Assembly (NCBI RefSeq): GCF_008801605.1
Contig: NZ_VZPJ01000002.1
Span: 372,001 to 436,000, forward strand
DNA length: 64,000 nt
Reading direction: 5' to 3'
DNA from: Pseudomonas brassicacearum subsp. brassicacearum
Lineage (GTDB): Bacteria > Pseudomonadota > Gammaproteobacteria > Pseudomonadales > Pseudomonadaceae
Shown here: positions 48,043 to 56,903 of the stretch, piece by piece
How the letters are laid out: the number at the start of each line of letters is the position of its first letter
Numbering within the stretch: position 1 is the first letter of the stretch
Translations under genes and position numbers: made by a program
The notes under the pieces: model-generated
What the model saw: the letters and a program-made list of their open reading frames with translations, nothing else
Databases searched by the model: none
What the model was told of the DNA's origin: nothing

Positions 48043-48786
48043 TCAGCGCAAAATCACCGGCGCCGTATCCCGTGGCAGGTTGTTGCGCTGCACCGGCTCG
48101 CTGGGTTGTTGGTAGCTCGGGCCGCCGAGCTGTTCGCTCAGTTGCCGCGCCACGTCTTCCCCCAGGGCCTTGGACACATCGCGCACCACCCGCGGGCGGT
48201 TGAGGCTGATGTGCACGTCCCGGTGGTTCAACAGCTTGGTGTCCTGGCCTTCGCCCATGGCCGTAAAGGCCGAGGTGATTTCGTAGGTCTTGGTGTTGAT
48301 CAGGCTGAAGTCTGCCACCAGGGTCAGCGCCAGCACCGCCGAGTAGCTGTCGGTATTGGCCAGCTCGTTGATGTCGCGGGTGAAGTCGATGTCCGACACC
48401 GTGCCGAACAGCACGTAGTCGGCGCCCTTGAAGTTCCCGGCCTTGATGCGTTTGATCACGTCATAGACGTCACCCGTGGACGCCGCGGTGTGGGGCGTGC
48501 CCTGGGTCAGCTGGAACATCCCGCTGCGCAGGATCTCGCCCTTGATGTCGCCGGTGAACTTGCGCAGTTCGCCCTGCTCGATGTAGCTGCTGGTGGCTTC
48601 CATCTCGTCGTAGCTCGAGGAAGCACTGGCGCTGTAAGGGTTCGCCTGGAAGTTGCTCTGCGCTGAAACGGTGTGGATGTATTCCTCCACCCGTTCCTGG
48701 TACGCAAGGTCGGTCACTGCGACTTTCGGGGCCGCCTGCGCGCCAAATGCGCAGGCCAGGGCCATGATGCCTATCCATGTGCGCAT
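48043..48786 (-). CDS. exported CsgG-like/LpoB-associated protein
   Basis: A 247-residue protein with a signal peptide (MRTWIGIMALACAFGAQAA, no lipobox) and a CsgG/LpoB-like alpha-beta core: KVAVTDLAYQERV, ELRKFTGDIKGEILRSGMFQL, ADYVLFGTVSDIDFT, ALTLVADFSLINTKTYEI. It follows lpoB by 3 bases and ends a leftward four-gene cluster of envelope proteins. Likely periplasmic; function unknown, possibly supporting the LpoB-type protein. Confidence 0.7.
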   Translation of the reverse strand: MRTWIGIMALACAFGAQAAPKVAVTDLAYQERVEEYIHTVSAQSNFQANPYSASASSSYDEMEATSSYIEQGELRKFTGDIKGEILRSGMFQLTQGTPHTAASTGDVYDVIKRIKAGNFKGADYVLFGTVSDIDFTRDINELANTDSYSAVLALTLVADFSLINTKTYEITSAFTAMGEGQDTKLLNHRDVHISLNRPRVVRDVSKALGEDVARQLSEQLGGPSYQQPSEPVQRNNLPRDTAPVILR

Positions 48787-48789
48787 GGC

Positions 48790-49377
48790 TTAACGCTCCG
48801 TGGTCTTGCGGATTTCTTTTTCGTCCATCCACTCGGCCAGACCGCTTTCGACGTCGATCAATTGCAGGCTGAATTTGTAGAAGACGTCCTTGTAGTCGCT
48901 GCTGCGCTTGACGATCGAGCTGATGGAGCCTTCGAGACGGTACTTGGCAGCGATCATGTTGCCGGTCTTTGCCACGGTGCTTTTCTTGTACAGGCCGCTC
49001 TGGTTCTGCAGCTTGAGCTGGTCGACCTGGCTGTCCATGGCGGTGTTGTCGCTGGCAAAACGGGCAGCCCCGGTCTTCATCAGCTGGGTCTTGATGCTGG
49101 TGGTGATTTCACGGGTGTCGATGTATTCGCTGGTCTTGTTCTTCACGTCATAGACCTGGACAACCGGGCGACCCTGCAGGATGCCGGACTGGGCCAGGGA
49201 GCGGGTCATGGACTCGGCGATCATTTGAAGGTCGGTGGAACCGAACTCGTTGGTCACGGTTTCCACGGCCTTGGTGTCGCCGTAGCTGATGTTCTTGTTG
49301 CCCAGGACCGGCGAGTTGTTGGCACAGCCGCTGACCAGCAAGGCGGCGAGGGCGAGGGAGGAGATGCGTACGAACAT
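48790..49377 (-). CDS. lpoB: penicillin-binding protein activator LpoB-like lipoprotein
   Basis: A 195-residue lipoprotein, lipobox LLVSGC (Cys18). The mature part follows LpoB/YcfM: GNKNISYGDTKAVETVTNEFGSTDLQMIAESMTRSL, VYDVKNKTSEYIDTREIT, AAKYRLEGSISSIVKR, KFSLQLIDVESGLAEWMDEKEIRK. In E. coli LpoB is an outer-membrane activator of PBP1b. Whether it does so in Pseudomonas is inference, since P. aeruginosa uses the unrelated LpoP. Neighbours: YcfL-like and CsgG-like genes. Confidence 0.82.
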   Translation of the reverse strand: MFVRISSLALAALLVSGCANNSPVLGNKNISYGDTKAVETVTNEFGSTDLQMIAESMTRSLAQSGILQGRPVVQVYDVKNKTSEYIDTREITTSIKTQLMKTGAARFASDNTAMDSQVDQLKLQNQSGLYKKSTVAKTGNMIAAKYRLEGSISSIVKRSSDYKDVFYKFSLQLIDVESGLAEWMDEKEIRKTTER

Positions 49378-49411
49378 GTGGGTGCTCTCAATAACTGTAT
49401 AAAAGGTTTTG

Positions 49412-49542
49412 TGGCGAGGGGATTTATCCCCGCTGGCTGCGCACTGTAGGAGCTGCCGAAGGCTGCGATCTTTTGATCTTTCGCTTGCGACTCAAGTGTC
49501 TGGGGAAAGATCGCAACCTCGTTGCACTCGTCAGCTCCTACA
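49412..49542. repeat. two different REP types side by side
   Basis: 49412-49437 is a GTGGCGAGGGGATTTATCCC half. 49445-49542 is a different palindrome starting TGTAGGAGCTGCCGAAGGCT and ending CGTCAGCTCCTACA with TCTTTTGATCTTT in its left arm. They fill the gap between ycfL and lpoB, interrupting the cluster. Confidence 0.85.
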
Positions 49543-49573
49543 CAGTGCCTACATCAGCTCCTATGGCTCAGGC

Positions 49574-49945
49574 TCAAGGGGTATTGATTTCCAAGCGGAA
49601 ATCCACCGCCTTGGGTGTCGGTGCGATGGCCGGCAGGAAACTGGTCTGTTCGCCGTACAGCGTCAGGCTTTTCCAGGTTTCTTCCTCGGCGATCGGAAAG
49701 CCTTCCGGCCCCAGCCAGGCAAAGCGGTAATACATCGTCTTGTTGTTGTAGCTGGTGTTGCTCAGCTGCACGTTGACGGTCATGTAGCCGTTTTCCCGGG
49801 CCACGCGCATGGCGCCGACCACGATGTTTTTGGTCTTGCCCATCGCCACGACCTTGCTGGCGGCGCTGCCCGGCTCCGGTGGCGGTGGGGTGGCGCACCC
49901 GGCCAGCAAGGCCAGGGCACCGACGGCGATCAGTTTTAAACGCAT
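49574..49945 (-). CDS. YcfL family lipoprotein (DUF1425)
   Basis: A 123-residue lipoprotein: MRLKLIAVGALALLAGC lipobox, PPPPEPG linker, then the YcfL domain (VQLSNTSYNNKTMYYRFAWL, GFPIAEEETWKSLTLYGEQ). In E. coli ycfL and lpoB are also neighbours. Lies between the COG3014 gene and lpoB; function unknown. Confidence 0.85.
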   Translation of the reverse strand: MRLKLIAVGALALLAGCATPPPPEPGSAASKVVAMGKTKNIVVGAMRVARENGYMTVNVQLSNTSYNNKTMYYRFAWLGPEGFPIAEEETWKSLTLYGEQTSFLPAIAPTPKAVDFRLEINTP

Positions 49946-49963
49946 GTGAACAAGACTCCGTTC

Positions 49964-51364
49964 TTAAGGTTGCTTGAGGGCAAGGGCGGTCGGGTTGGCG
50001 CTTGGCATCACTTGGGCAGCCAGGCCACCGGCGAACACCTGGTTACCCACCGCCCGCAGGCTGATGACCTGATAGCGCTGGTCGACGGTGACCTTGACCA
50101 CCGAGCCGCCCACCGAGCTTGGCAAGGTGACCTGGTGCTCGCCTTTCTTCAGGCGCAGGCGCACCACCTGGGTGTAGTCGGGCAGGGTGCGCCAGGTTCG
50201 GGTATCGGCACCTTCGAGTACGGCCGAGGTGAGGCCGACGGCCAGGCCGGCCAAGGGATTGGTGTCGTTGATCTGCTTTTGCGCCACGCCACGGGTGACG
50301 GCGCGCACGGTGGTGCGCAGGATGATGCCCGGCATGTCGTCGCGCAGGGCGCGGCGGGACATGGCGGTGGTGCTGTTGAGCTGGGTCAGGTCCAACTGAC
50401 GACCGTCGACACCGATCTGGCTGAAGGTGGCCGTGGAGGTATCAGGCTTGATCAGCGGGAACGACAACGGCGTGATGACCACGTTGCCGCTGATCGGCAA
50501 GGGCAGGGGAATGCGGATCGAGTCCCGGGACGGTGCCAGGCCACTCTGCACCACGATCAGGATGTCGCTGTCATCGTTCTTGGTGGCAGGCTTGTCGAGG
50601 TTGAGCAGGGCCTGCTCCAGCAGCGGCGTGTTGGGGCGCAGTTCGGCGGCCTTGCGGTAACCCGGTGCGGCCAGGTCCTTTTCACCCAGGGCTTCATAGA
50701 CGAAGCCGGCCAGGTAATGGCTGAACGCGCTCTGGTAACTGTTTTTCAGGCTGACCACTTCCGGGGCGTCGAGGCTGGCCACCGGGTAACCCTTGAGGTC
50801 CTTGTATTCGGTCTTGACGCCTTGTTTCTCGGCGTCTTCCTCGCGCTTGAGGTATTCCTTGTCCCGCAGGTCGGCGATCACCGCTTCGCGTTCGTGGGTC
50901 TTCTTGATCTGGGTCCGCGCCCCGTCGAAGTCATTCACGGCCAGCAGGTTCAGCGCCATCTGCGTGGTCAGCATGACCTTTTCGTAATCGTAGCCTTCGT
51001 AGCGGCGCACTTTATCGTTGACCAGGAAGCTGCCGAACTGGGCCAGGTACTTGGCCGTGTCGAGTTTGACCGCGTCCTCCCATTGGCCAACCTGTTGATC
51101 GGCGCTGGTCCAGGCCGTCTGGCTGCCAGACAGGTCGCCCTTGGCGCGCAGCAACTCGCCTTTTTCGAAGTAATACAGCAGGTCCTTGTCCTGGCTGGTG
51201 TTGTTCTTTTCCAGCAGCGTCAATGCGCCGTCGACGTTGCCGGAAGCCAACTGCTGGTTGGTCTGGGCCAATTCGCTGTCGTAGTTGCGAAAGGCTGAAC
51301 AGCCGGACAACAAGGTGATCGCACCGAGGGCGACCGAAAAAACGGCACGGGATGCCATGAACAT
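49964..51364 (-). CDS. COG3014 family lipoprotein with TPR-like repeats
   Basis: A 466-residue protein with a signal peptide and lipobox LLSGC. Helical TPR-like N-terminal half (SELAQTNQQLASGNVDGALTLLEK, YYFEKGELLRAKGDLSGS, FSHYLAGFVYEALGEKDLA) and a beta-rich C-terminal half (ILIVVQSGLAPSRDSIRIPLPL, RTWRTLPDYTQVVRLRLKKGEH), the pattern of COG3014. First gene of the leftward cluster with ycfL and lpoB, an association seen also in Vibrio and Shewanella. ATGs at 51364 and 51358 are both possible. Function unknown, probably an envelope complex. Confidence 0.82.
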   Translation of the reverse strand: MFMASRAVFSVALGAITLLSGCSAFRNYDSELAQTNQQLASGNVDGALTLLEKNNTSQDKDLLYYFEKGELLRAKGDLSGSQTAWTSADQQVGQWEDAVKLDTAKYLAQFGSFLVNDKVRRYEGYDYEKVMLTTQMALNLLAVNDFDGARTQIKKTHEREAVIADLRDKEYLKREEDAEKQGVKTEYKDLKGYPVASLDAPEVVSLKNSYQSAFSHYLAGFVYEALGEKDLAAPGYRKAAELRPNTPLLEQALLNLDKPATKNDDSDILIVVQSGLAPSRDSIRIPLPLPISGNVVITPLSFPLIKPDTSTATFSQIGVDGRQLDLTQLNSTTAMSRRALRDDMPGIILRTTVRAVTRGVAQKQINDTNPLAGLAVGLTSAVLEGADTRTWRTLPDYTQVVRLRLKKGEHQVTLPSSVGGSVVKVTVDQRYQVISLRAVGNQVFAGGLAAQVMPSANPTALALKQP

Positions 51365-51671
51365 TTCTTCCCTGAGTAACAGCCGGGGTTTGCGGGTCGG
51401 GCTGGAGCGATCCCACGGACAAACGTCGGGACGCTGTCGGTTCCTCATAAGAAGAGGAGCTTTTATGCCATCGAACAATAAGAAGGCGGCGCGATTATAA
51501 ACATGGCGCTTGGCTATGTAATGGCTTTTCAATCTCGAAATGCTGTTTTTGTGACATCACCTCCAAAGCAGGAATCCGATGAAAATGTGCCGTCAAAGCA
51601 CATCGGCTCTTGAGCCAAAGTCATTGGAAGTGAACAATGTGTTACTTCTTATTACCAATCGAGAGTCATTC
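51365..51671. other. divergent promoter region of the lipoprotein cluster and the iron permease
   Basis: About 300 bases. It contains a tiny frame at 51465-51500 (MPSNNKKAARL) preceded by AAGAGGAGC at good spacing; otherwise no gene. AT-rich right half (51510-51660) probably holds the permease promoter; no clear Fur box was recognised by eye. Confidence 0.4.
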
Positions 51672-53570
51672 ATGACTGCGCCGTTCCGTTTCCTGGCCTG
51701 GCTTGTACTGCCATTGCTTGCGCTGTGCAGCACCTCGCTGCTGGCCGACACCGTCGAGGGCGCCCCCCAGGCGCTGCATTTGCTGGATTACATCGGTGCG
51801 GACTACCCGGCGACGGTCGAGGCAGGCAAAGTCATCGAGGACGGGGAATACCGCGAGCAGCTGGAATTCACCCAGGTGCTGGCAGGGTTGATCGCCGGGC
51901 TGCCGGCCAAACCGGAAAAGGCTGAACTGACCCAGGGTATCGACACCTTGCGCAGCGCGATCACCCAGCGCCAGGACGGCGGCGACGTCGCGCGCCTGGC
52001 GCGGCAACTAGGGGCCAAGCTGGCGGTGGCATATGAAGTCAGCCAGGCGCCGGTGATTACCCCCGATCCCTCCCGCGGCGCGCCGCTGTATGCCCAGAAT
52101 TGCTCGGTGTGCCATGGGGCCAACGGTGCCGGCGACGGTCCTGCCGGTGTCGGCATGGAACCGCCCCCCGCCAACATGCGGGACGCCCAGCGCCTGGATC
52201 GCCTGAGTCTCTATGCGATCTACAACACCGTCGGCATGGGTATCGAAGGCACCGACATGCCGGCCTTCGCCGATCAGCTCGACGATCGTCAGCGCTGGGA
52301 CCTGGCGACCTACATCGCCAGCTTCAGCGCCGACCCGGCCGCTGCCAAAGGTGAACAGGTCTTCAACCTCGCTGACCTGGCGCGCCAGACCCCGGCCGAA
52401 GTCCTCGCCGCGCAAGGCCCGGCAGCGGCGGCGACGTTCCGTGCCCAGCGCGCCCAGCCGCCGCAGGTGCAACGTGGCCCGGCGCAGTTGCTCGACTACA
52501 CGGCGGCCACCCTGGATAAAAGCATCGCGGCGTACCGTGCCGGTGACCACGACCAGGCCTACGATCTGTCGGTAGCCGCTTACCTGGAAGGTTTCGAGCT
52601 GGTGGAAAGCTCGCTGGATAACGTCGACGCCAATGTGCGCAAGGACACCGAAAAGTCCCTGATGGCCTACCGTCAGTCTTTGCAGGACGGTTTGCCAATC
52701 GAGCAGGCGGTACAGCGCCTGGACGCGGCCAAGGCCAAGTTGAAGGAGTCAGCCGGCTTGCTGGGCGGCGATGGCTTGAGCTGGTCGTTGAGTTACATCT
52801 CCGGGTTGCTGATTCTGCTGCGCGAAGGGCTGGAAGCGATCCTGGTGCTGGCGGCGATCCTGGCGTTCCTGCGCAACACCGGCCAGCAGTCGGCCGTGCG
52901 CAGCGTCAACGCCGGTTGGGGCCTGGCGCTGTTGGCCGGCCTGGCGACCTGGGGGCTGGCGGCGTATGTGATCGACGTCAGCGGTGCCCAGCGTGAGCTG
53001 CTTGAAGGCGCGACGGCGTTGTTCGCCAGTGTGATGGTGCTGTGGCTGGGTGTGTGGATGCACGACCGTCGCCACGCAGCGGCCTGGCAGGACTACATCA
53101 AGAGCAGCCTGGTGGGCGGCGGTGGGCGTTTTGGTTTTGCGATCCTGGCGTTCTTCTCGGTCTACCGCGAACTGTTCGAAGTGATCCTGTTCTACGAAAC
53201 CCTGTGGCTGCAAGCGGGCCCTGCCGGGCACAACGCGGTGCTGGCCGGTGGCGCGACGGCGCTGGTGTTGTTGGTTGGGCTGGCCTGGGTGATCCTGCGC
53301 GGCTCGGCGAAACTGCCGCTGGCGCTGTTCTTCAGTATCAATGCCGCGTTGCTGTGCGCGCTGTCGGTGGTATTCGCCGGTCACGGCGTGAAGGCGTTGC
53401 AGGAAGCCGGGATCTTCGGCACCCATCCGGTGGCGTTCTTCGACTTCGACTGGCTGGGCATTCATGCCGACGCCTATTCGCTGGCCGCTCAAGTGGTGGC
53501 GATCCTGGCGATCGTGGTGCTGTATGGGCGCAGTTGGGTGGTGGAGAAGCGCCGGCTCCAGGTTTCCTGA
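51672..53570 (+). CDS. cytochrome c-FTR1 family iron permease fusion
   Basis: A 632-residue protein. Signal peptide (ending STSLLAD), an N-terminal helical domain, a monohaem cytochrome c domain (about 140-220) with haem motif CSVCHGANGAGDG, a linker, then an FTR1-type iron permease with about seven helices and the iron-binding REXXE motifs LREGLEAILVL and YRELFEVILFYE. Predicted role: oxidation-coupled uptake of ferrous iron across the inner membrane, with the cytochrome passing electrons. ATG at 51672 follows GAGAG. No P19 or cupredoxin partner gene is adjacent. Confidence 0.9.
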   Translation: MTAPFRFLAWLVLPLLALCSTSLLADTVEGAPQALHLLDYIGADYPATVEAGKVIEDGEYREQLEFTQVLAGLIAGLPAKPEKAELTQGIDTLRSAITQRQDGGDVARLARQLGAKLAVAYEVSQAPVITPDPSRGAPLYAQNCSVCHGANGAGDGPAGVGMEPPPANMRDAQRLDRLSLYAIYNTVGMGIEGTDMPAFADQLDDRQRWDLATYIASFSADPAAAKGEQVFNLADLARQTPAEVLAAQGPAAAATFRAQRAQPPQVQRGPAQLLDYTAATLDKSIAAYRAGDHDQAYDLSVAAYLEGFELVESSLDNVDANVRKDTEKSLMAYRQSLQDGLPIEQAVQRLDAAKAKLKESAGLLGGDGLSWSLSYISGLLILLREGLEAILVLAAILAFLRNTGQQSAVRSVNAGWGLALLAGLATWGLAAYVIDVSGAQRELLEGATALFASVMVLWLGVWMHDRRHAAAWQDYIKSSLVGGGGRFGFAILAFFSVYRELFEVILFYETLWLQAGPAGHNAVLAGGATALVLLVGLAWVILRGSAKLPLALFFSINAALLCALSVVFAGHGVKALQEAGIFGTHPVAFFDFDWLGIHADAYSLAAQVVAILAIVVLYGRSWVVEKRRLQVS

Positions 53571-53590
53571 AAACCATTCGCTGCGCTCAT

Positions 53591-53655
53591 AATCGCGGGC
53601 AAGCCTTGCTCCCACAGTCGGCACTCGCCTGTGGGAGCAAGGCTTGCCCGCGATG
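53591..53655. repeat. inside-out REP pair, GTGGGAGCAAGGCTTGCCCGCG type
   Basis: ATCGCGGGCAAGCCTTGCTC... and its mirror ...GAGCAAGGCTTGCCCGCGAT, with GTGGGAG tips facing each other across 15 bases. Lies between the permease and yaiI genes. Confidence 0.9.
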
Positions 53656-53681
53656 CATTTTAATTTAGAGGAAACCATTCA

Positions 53682-54137
53682 ATGCGCGTATGGATCGACG
53701 CCGATGCCTGTCCCAAGGCCGCGAAAGACCTGGTGGTCAAGTTCGCCTTGAAGCGCCGGTTCCAGGTGGTGCTGGTGGCTGGTCAGCCGCAGATCAAGCC
53801 AGCCCTGGCTTGTGTGAAGCTGATCGTGGTGCCCAGTGGCCCTGATGCGGCGGACGATTACCTGGTGGAGCACGCCGAGCCGGGTGAGCTGGTGATCTGC
53901 AGCGATGTGCCCTTGGCCGACCGGTTGGTGAAGAAGGGCGTCGCCGCCCTGGACCCACGAGGCAAAGAGTTCGATGCCCAGAACATGGGCGATCGGCTGG
54001 CGGTGCGCAACCTGTTCACCGATTTGCGCGAACAGGGCCACATGGGCGGCGGCCCGGCGGCGTATGGCGAGCGGGACAAGCAGGGGTTTGCCAATGCGCT
54101 GGATCGGATCCTGACGCGCCTGACCCGAATCGCTTAA
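53682..54137 (+). CDS. UPF0178 (YaiI/YqxD) family protein
   Basis: A 151-residue member of the DUF188 family, a PIN-like NYN nuclease fold: MRVWIDADACPKAAKDLV, VPSGPDAADDYLVEHAEPGELVICSDVPLADRLV, GKEFDAQNMGDRLAVRN, GGGPAAYGERDKQGFANALD. Acidic residues suggest metal-dependent nuclease activity, unproven. Corresponds to PA5247. Confidence 0.9.
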   Translation: MRVWIDADACPKAAKDLVVKFALKRRFQVVLVAGQPQIKPALACVKLIVVPSGPDAADDYLVEHAEPGELVICSDVPLADRLVKKGVAALDPRGKEFDAQNMGDRLAVRNLFTDLREQGHMGGGPAAYGERDKQGFANALDRILTRLTRIA

Positions 54138-54151
54138 GCCTTGCCCGACCC

Positions 54152-54243
54152 CCTGTGGGAGCGAGCTTGCTCGCGATGCGGTGTATCAGCCAATGCAAAT
54201 ATAGCTGAGCCGACGCTATCGTGAGCAAGCTCGCTCCCACAGG
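54152..54243. repeat. REPIN, GTGGGAGCGAGCTTGCTCGCG family
   Basis: CCTGTGGGAGCGAGCTTGCT at the left and AGCAAGCTCGCTCCCACAGG at the right, between the convergent yaiI and elbB genes. Confidence 0.92.
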
Positions 54244-54259
54244 GGTAGTGGTGGTGGGG

Positions 54260-54928
54260 TCAGGCGTCGTTCTCGTGCGTCAGTTCCAACACCCGGTCCA
54301 CCAGCTTGTTGATGCCAGAAGCCGCTTCGCTGATGTTCTGCGCCAGCATGTAGGCCGGGGTGCTGACCAGTTTGCGCGCGCGGTCTTCAACGATATCGGT
54401 GACGGCGCACTCTTCGTGAGTAGCCCCCATTTTGGTCACGGCGGCGGCAGTGTCGACGTCGTTGCCGATGGTGCAGACCACACCCGGGCCATAGATTTTC
54501 GCCGCCAGGGCCGGTGAGATGCAGATCAGCCCGACCGGTTTGCCGGCCTCGGCAAAGGCCTCGGTCAGCGCCAGGACTTCTGGTTGGACCGTGCAGCCAG
54601 CGCCTTCGACGGCAAAGTTGGAGAGGTTTTTCGCCGAGCCAAAACCGCCGGGTACGATCAGGGCGTCGAAGTCCTCGGCCCTGGCTTCACGCAAGTCCTT
54701 CACGTTGCCTCGGGCGATCCGTGCCGATTCCACCAACACATTGCGGCTCTCGGGCATTTCCTCGCCGGTCAGGTGATTGATCACATGCAACTGGGCAATG
54801 TTGGGGGCGAAGCACTGGACGTGAGCCCCACGCTGATCGAGGCGCAGCAAGGTGATCACGCTTTCGTGGATCTCGGCGCCGTCATACACGCCACAGCCGG
54901 AAAGGATCACTGCAATTTTTTTGCTCAT
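54260..54928 (-). CDS. elbB: isoprenoid biosynthesis glyoxalase ElbB
   Basis: A 222-residue DJ-1/PfpI-superfamily protein: KKIAVILSGCGVYDGAEIHE, the nucleophile-elbow region FDALIVPGGFGSAKNL and ICISPALAAKI, and VSTPAYMLAQNISEAASGI. E. coli ElbB has glyoxalase activity and was linked to lycopene yield. Matches PA5245 in position. Confidence 0.92.
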   Translation of the reverse strand: MSKKIAVILSGCGVYDGAEIHESVITLLRLDQRGAHVQCFAPNIAQLHVINHLTGEEMPESRNVLVESARIARGNVKDLREARAEDFDALIVPGGFGSAKNLSNFAVEGAGCTVQPEVLALTEAFAEAGKPVGLICISPALAAKIYGPGVVCTIGNDVDTAAAVTKMGATHEECAVTDIVEDRARKLVSTPAYMLAQNISEAASGINKLVDRVLELTHENDA

Positions 54929-55051
54929 GGGCTTTTCTCCAGATTCATGGCGTTAAATGTCTACTAATTTGTCACTCGTTGCCATAGGGGGATCGGGCAG
55001 CTACACCTAATCTGCCGACTATCTCCCTGCCTTGCATGCCCGGGTTGCGTC

Positions 55052-56299
55052 ATGAACTTCATCCTGTATGCCGTGCCGTTCTTCTTCGTGCTGATCGCCG
55101 TCGAGTTGCTGGCTGATCGCTGGCGGGGTGTGAACCACTATCGTGTGGCAGACGCGATCAACAGCTTGAGCACCGGCGTGCTGTCGACCACAACTGGCCT
55201 GTTGACCAAAGGCGTGGGGCTGGTGACCTACGCCTTTGCATTGAAACACCTGGCTGTCATCGAGCTGCCGGCCGATCGGGCCTGGAGCTGGGTGTTTGCC
55301 TTTGTGCTCTACGACTTCTGTTATTACTGGCTGCACCGCATGGGCCATGAACGCAACGTCCTCTGGGCTGCCCATTCGGTGCACCACCAGAGTGAGGACT
55401 ACAACCTTTCCACGGCGTTGCGCCAGACCAGCACCGGGTTCCTGCTGAGCTGGATCTTCTACCTCCCGCTTGCCGTATTGGGCGTGCCGCTGGCGGTCTT
55501 CGTCAGCGTCGCGGCGTTGAATCTGCTGTACCAGTTCTGGGTCCACACCCAGCACATTCCCAAGCTCGGCTGGCTGGAGTGGTGCTTCGTCACGCCGTCC
55601 AATCATCGTGCCCACCATGCACAGAACCCTCTCTACATGGATCGCAACTACGGCGGGGTGTTCATTATTTGGGATCGTCTGTTTGGCACCTTTCAGGAAG
55701 AAGACGCTAACGAACCGGTGATTTTCGGCGTGACCACGCCGCTGGCGAGCTGGAATCCGTTGTGGGCCAACCTGCAGTTCTATGCGCAGCTATGGGCCGA
55801 TGCGCGGCGGGCGGAGCGTTGGTGGGACAAGCTGCGGATCTGGTTCATGCCCACCGGTTGGCGACCGGCGGACGTCTCGGCCAAGTACCCGCTGAATAAG
55901 CCGGACTTGAGCCAGTTCCGCAAATTCGAGGTGCCGCTGGATGCACGTCAGCAGTGGTACGTGGGGCTGCAGTTCTGCGCCTACATTGCCTTGGGCAGTT
56001 ATCTGATGAACCTTGAAGCCAGCCTGCCGGTCGCCGCCCTGGTGCTGGGTTGGGGCGCGGTGGCGTTCGGTCTGTTCGTGTTGGGCGTGGCCCTGGAGAA
56101 TCGCCCGTGGACGTTGCGGCTGGAGCTGTTGCGGCTGGCCTCGAACCTGCCGCTGGTGTGGCTGGCGCCCTTGGCCGGGTTGTGGCCGACCAGCGCTGTG
56201 ATGAGCCATGGGGCCTGGGCCGGGCTGCTCAGCTACAGCCTGCTCAGCGGTATCGGGCTGTATTGCTGCCGCACCCGGTTTACTCGGTTGGCGTCGTAG
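55052..56299 (+). CDS. sterol desaturase/fatty acid hydroxylase family membrane protein
   Basis: A 415-residue membrane protein with hydrophobic segments at the start (FILYAVPFFFVLIAVELLA) and near the C-terminus. Di-iron histidine boxes: HRMGH (about 94-98), HSVHH (about 108-112) and HRAHH (about 185-189). Such enzymes hydroxylate or desaturate lipids using oxygen; the substrate here is unknown. Its last 20 bases overlap the convergent dedA gene. Confidence 0.88.
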   Translation: MNFILYAVPFFFVLIAVELLADRWRGVNHYRVADAINSLSTGVLSTTTGLLTKGVGLVTYAFALKHLAVIELPADRAWSWVFAFVLYDFCYYWLHRMGHERNVLWAAHSVHHQSEDYNLSTALRQTSTGFLLSWIFYLPLAVLGVPLAVFVSVAALNLLYQFWVHTQHIPKLGWLEWCFVTPSNHRAHHAQNPLYMDRNYGGVFIIWDRLFGTFQEEDANEPVIFGVTTPLASWNPLWANLQFYAQLWADARRAERWWDKLRIWFMPTGWRPADVSAKYPLNKPDLSQFRKFEVPLDARQQWYVGLQFCAYIALGSYLMNLEASLPVAALVLGWGAVAFGLFVLGVALENRPWTLRLELLRLASNLPLVWLAPLAGLWPTSAVMSHGAWAGLLSYSLLSGIGLYCCRTRFTRLAS

Positions 56300-56903
56300 G
56301 CTCGCCGGACCTGGCTTGCTCCAGGCGCTCGGCTTCGAGGACTTTCCTGGCCAGGCGCGCATTCTTGATGCGTCGGCGCAGCCACAAGACCAGGCCCAGC
56401 ACCAGCAATGCGCCGAGGACCCACAACTCATACTTCTTGATGCTGCCCAGCATGCCTTCGAGCACCGCGCCAAAGTGGTACGCGGCTGCGGCCAGCGCCG
56501 TGGCCCAGATCGCCGCACCGATGCCGTTGAGCAACAGGTAACGACCCGGCGGATAGCCTGACAGGCCGATCGCCACTGGCATCACCGTGCGCAGGCCATA
56601 GACGAAGCGGAAGCTCAGGACCCAGATGTCCGGATGCCGGCGAATGTGCTCCAGCGCCCGATCCCCCATCAACTGCCAGCGCGGCTTGCGCGCCAGGAGC
56701 TTGCGCCCGTGCTTGCGTCCCAGGAAATACCACAGCTGATCGCCCGCGTAGCTGCCGCAGAACGCCACGACGACCACCAGATTGATGTCCATGTAGCCAC
56801 GGAACGCCAGGAAACCTGCGAGCACGAGGATAGTTTCGCCTTCGAAGAACGTGCCGATAAACAAGGCCAAGTAGCCGAAGTCATGCAGAAATTGTTGGAG
56901 CAT
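56280..56903 (-). CDS. DedA family membrane protein
   Basis: A 207-residue DedA/VTT-domain protein: MLQQFLHDFGYLALFIGTFFEGETILVLAGFLAFRG (re-entrant helix with the conserved Glu), FCGSYAGDQLWYFLGRKHG, RFVYGLRTVMPVAIGLSGY and a basic C-terminal tail. DedA proteins act as undecaprenyl-phosphate or phospholipid translocases/scramblases and support membrane potential and polymyxin tolerance. Corresponds to PA5244. Confidence 0.9.
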   Translation of the reverse strand: MLQQFLHDFGYLALFIGTFFEGETILVLAGFLAFRGYMDINLVVVVAFCGSYAGDQLWYFLGRKHGRKLLARKPRWQLMGDRALEHIRRHPDIWVLSFRFVYGLRTVMPVAIGLSGYPPGRYLLLNGIGAAIWATALAAAAYHFGAVLEGMLGSIKKYELWVLGALLVLGLVLWLRRRIKNARLARKVLEAERLEQARSGEPTTPTE

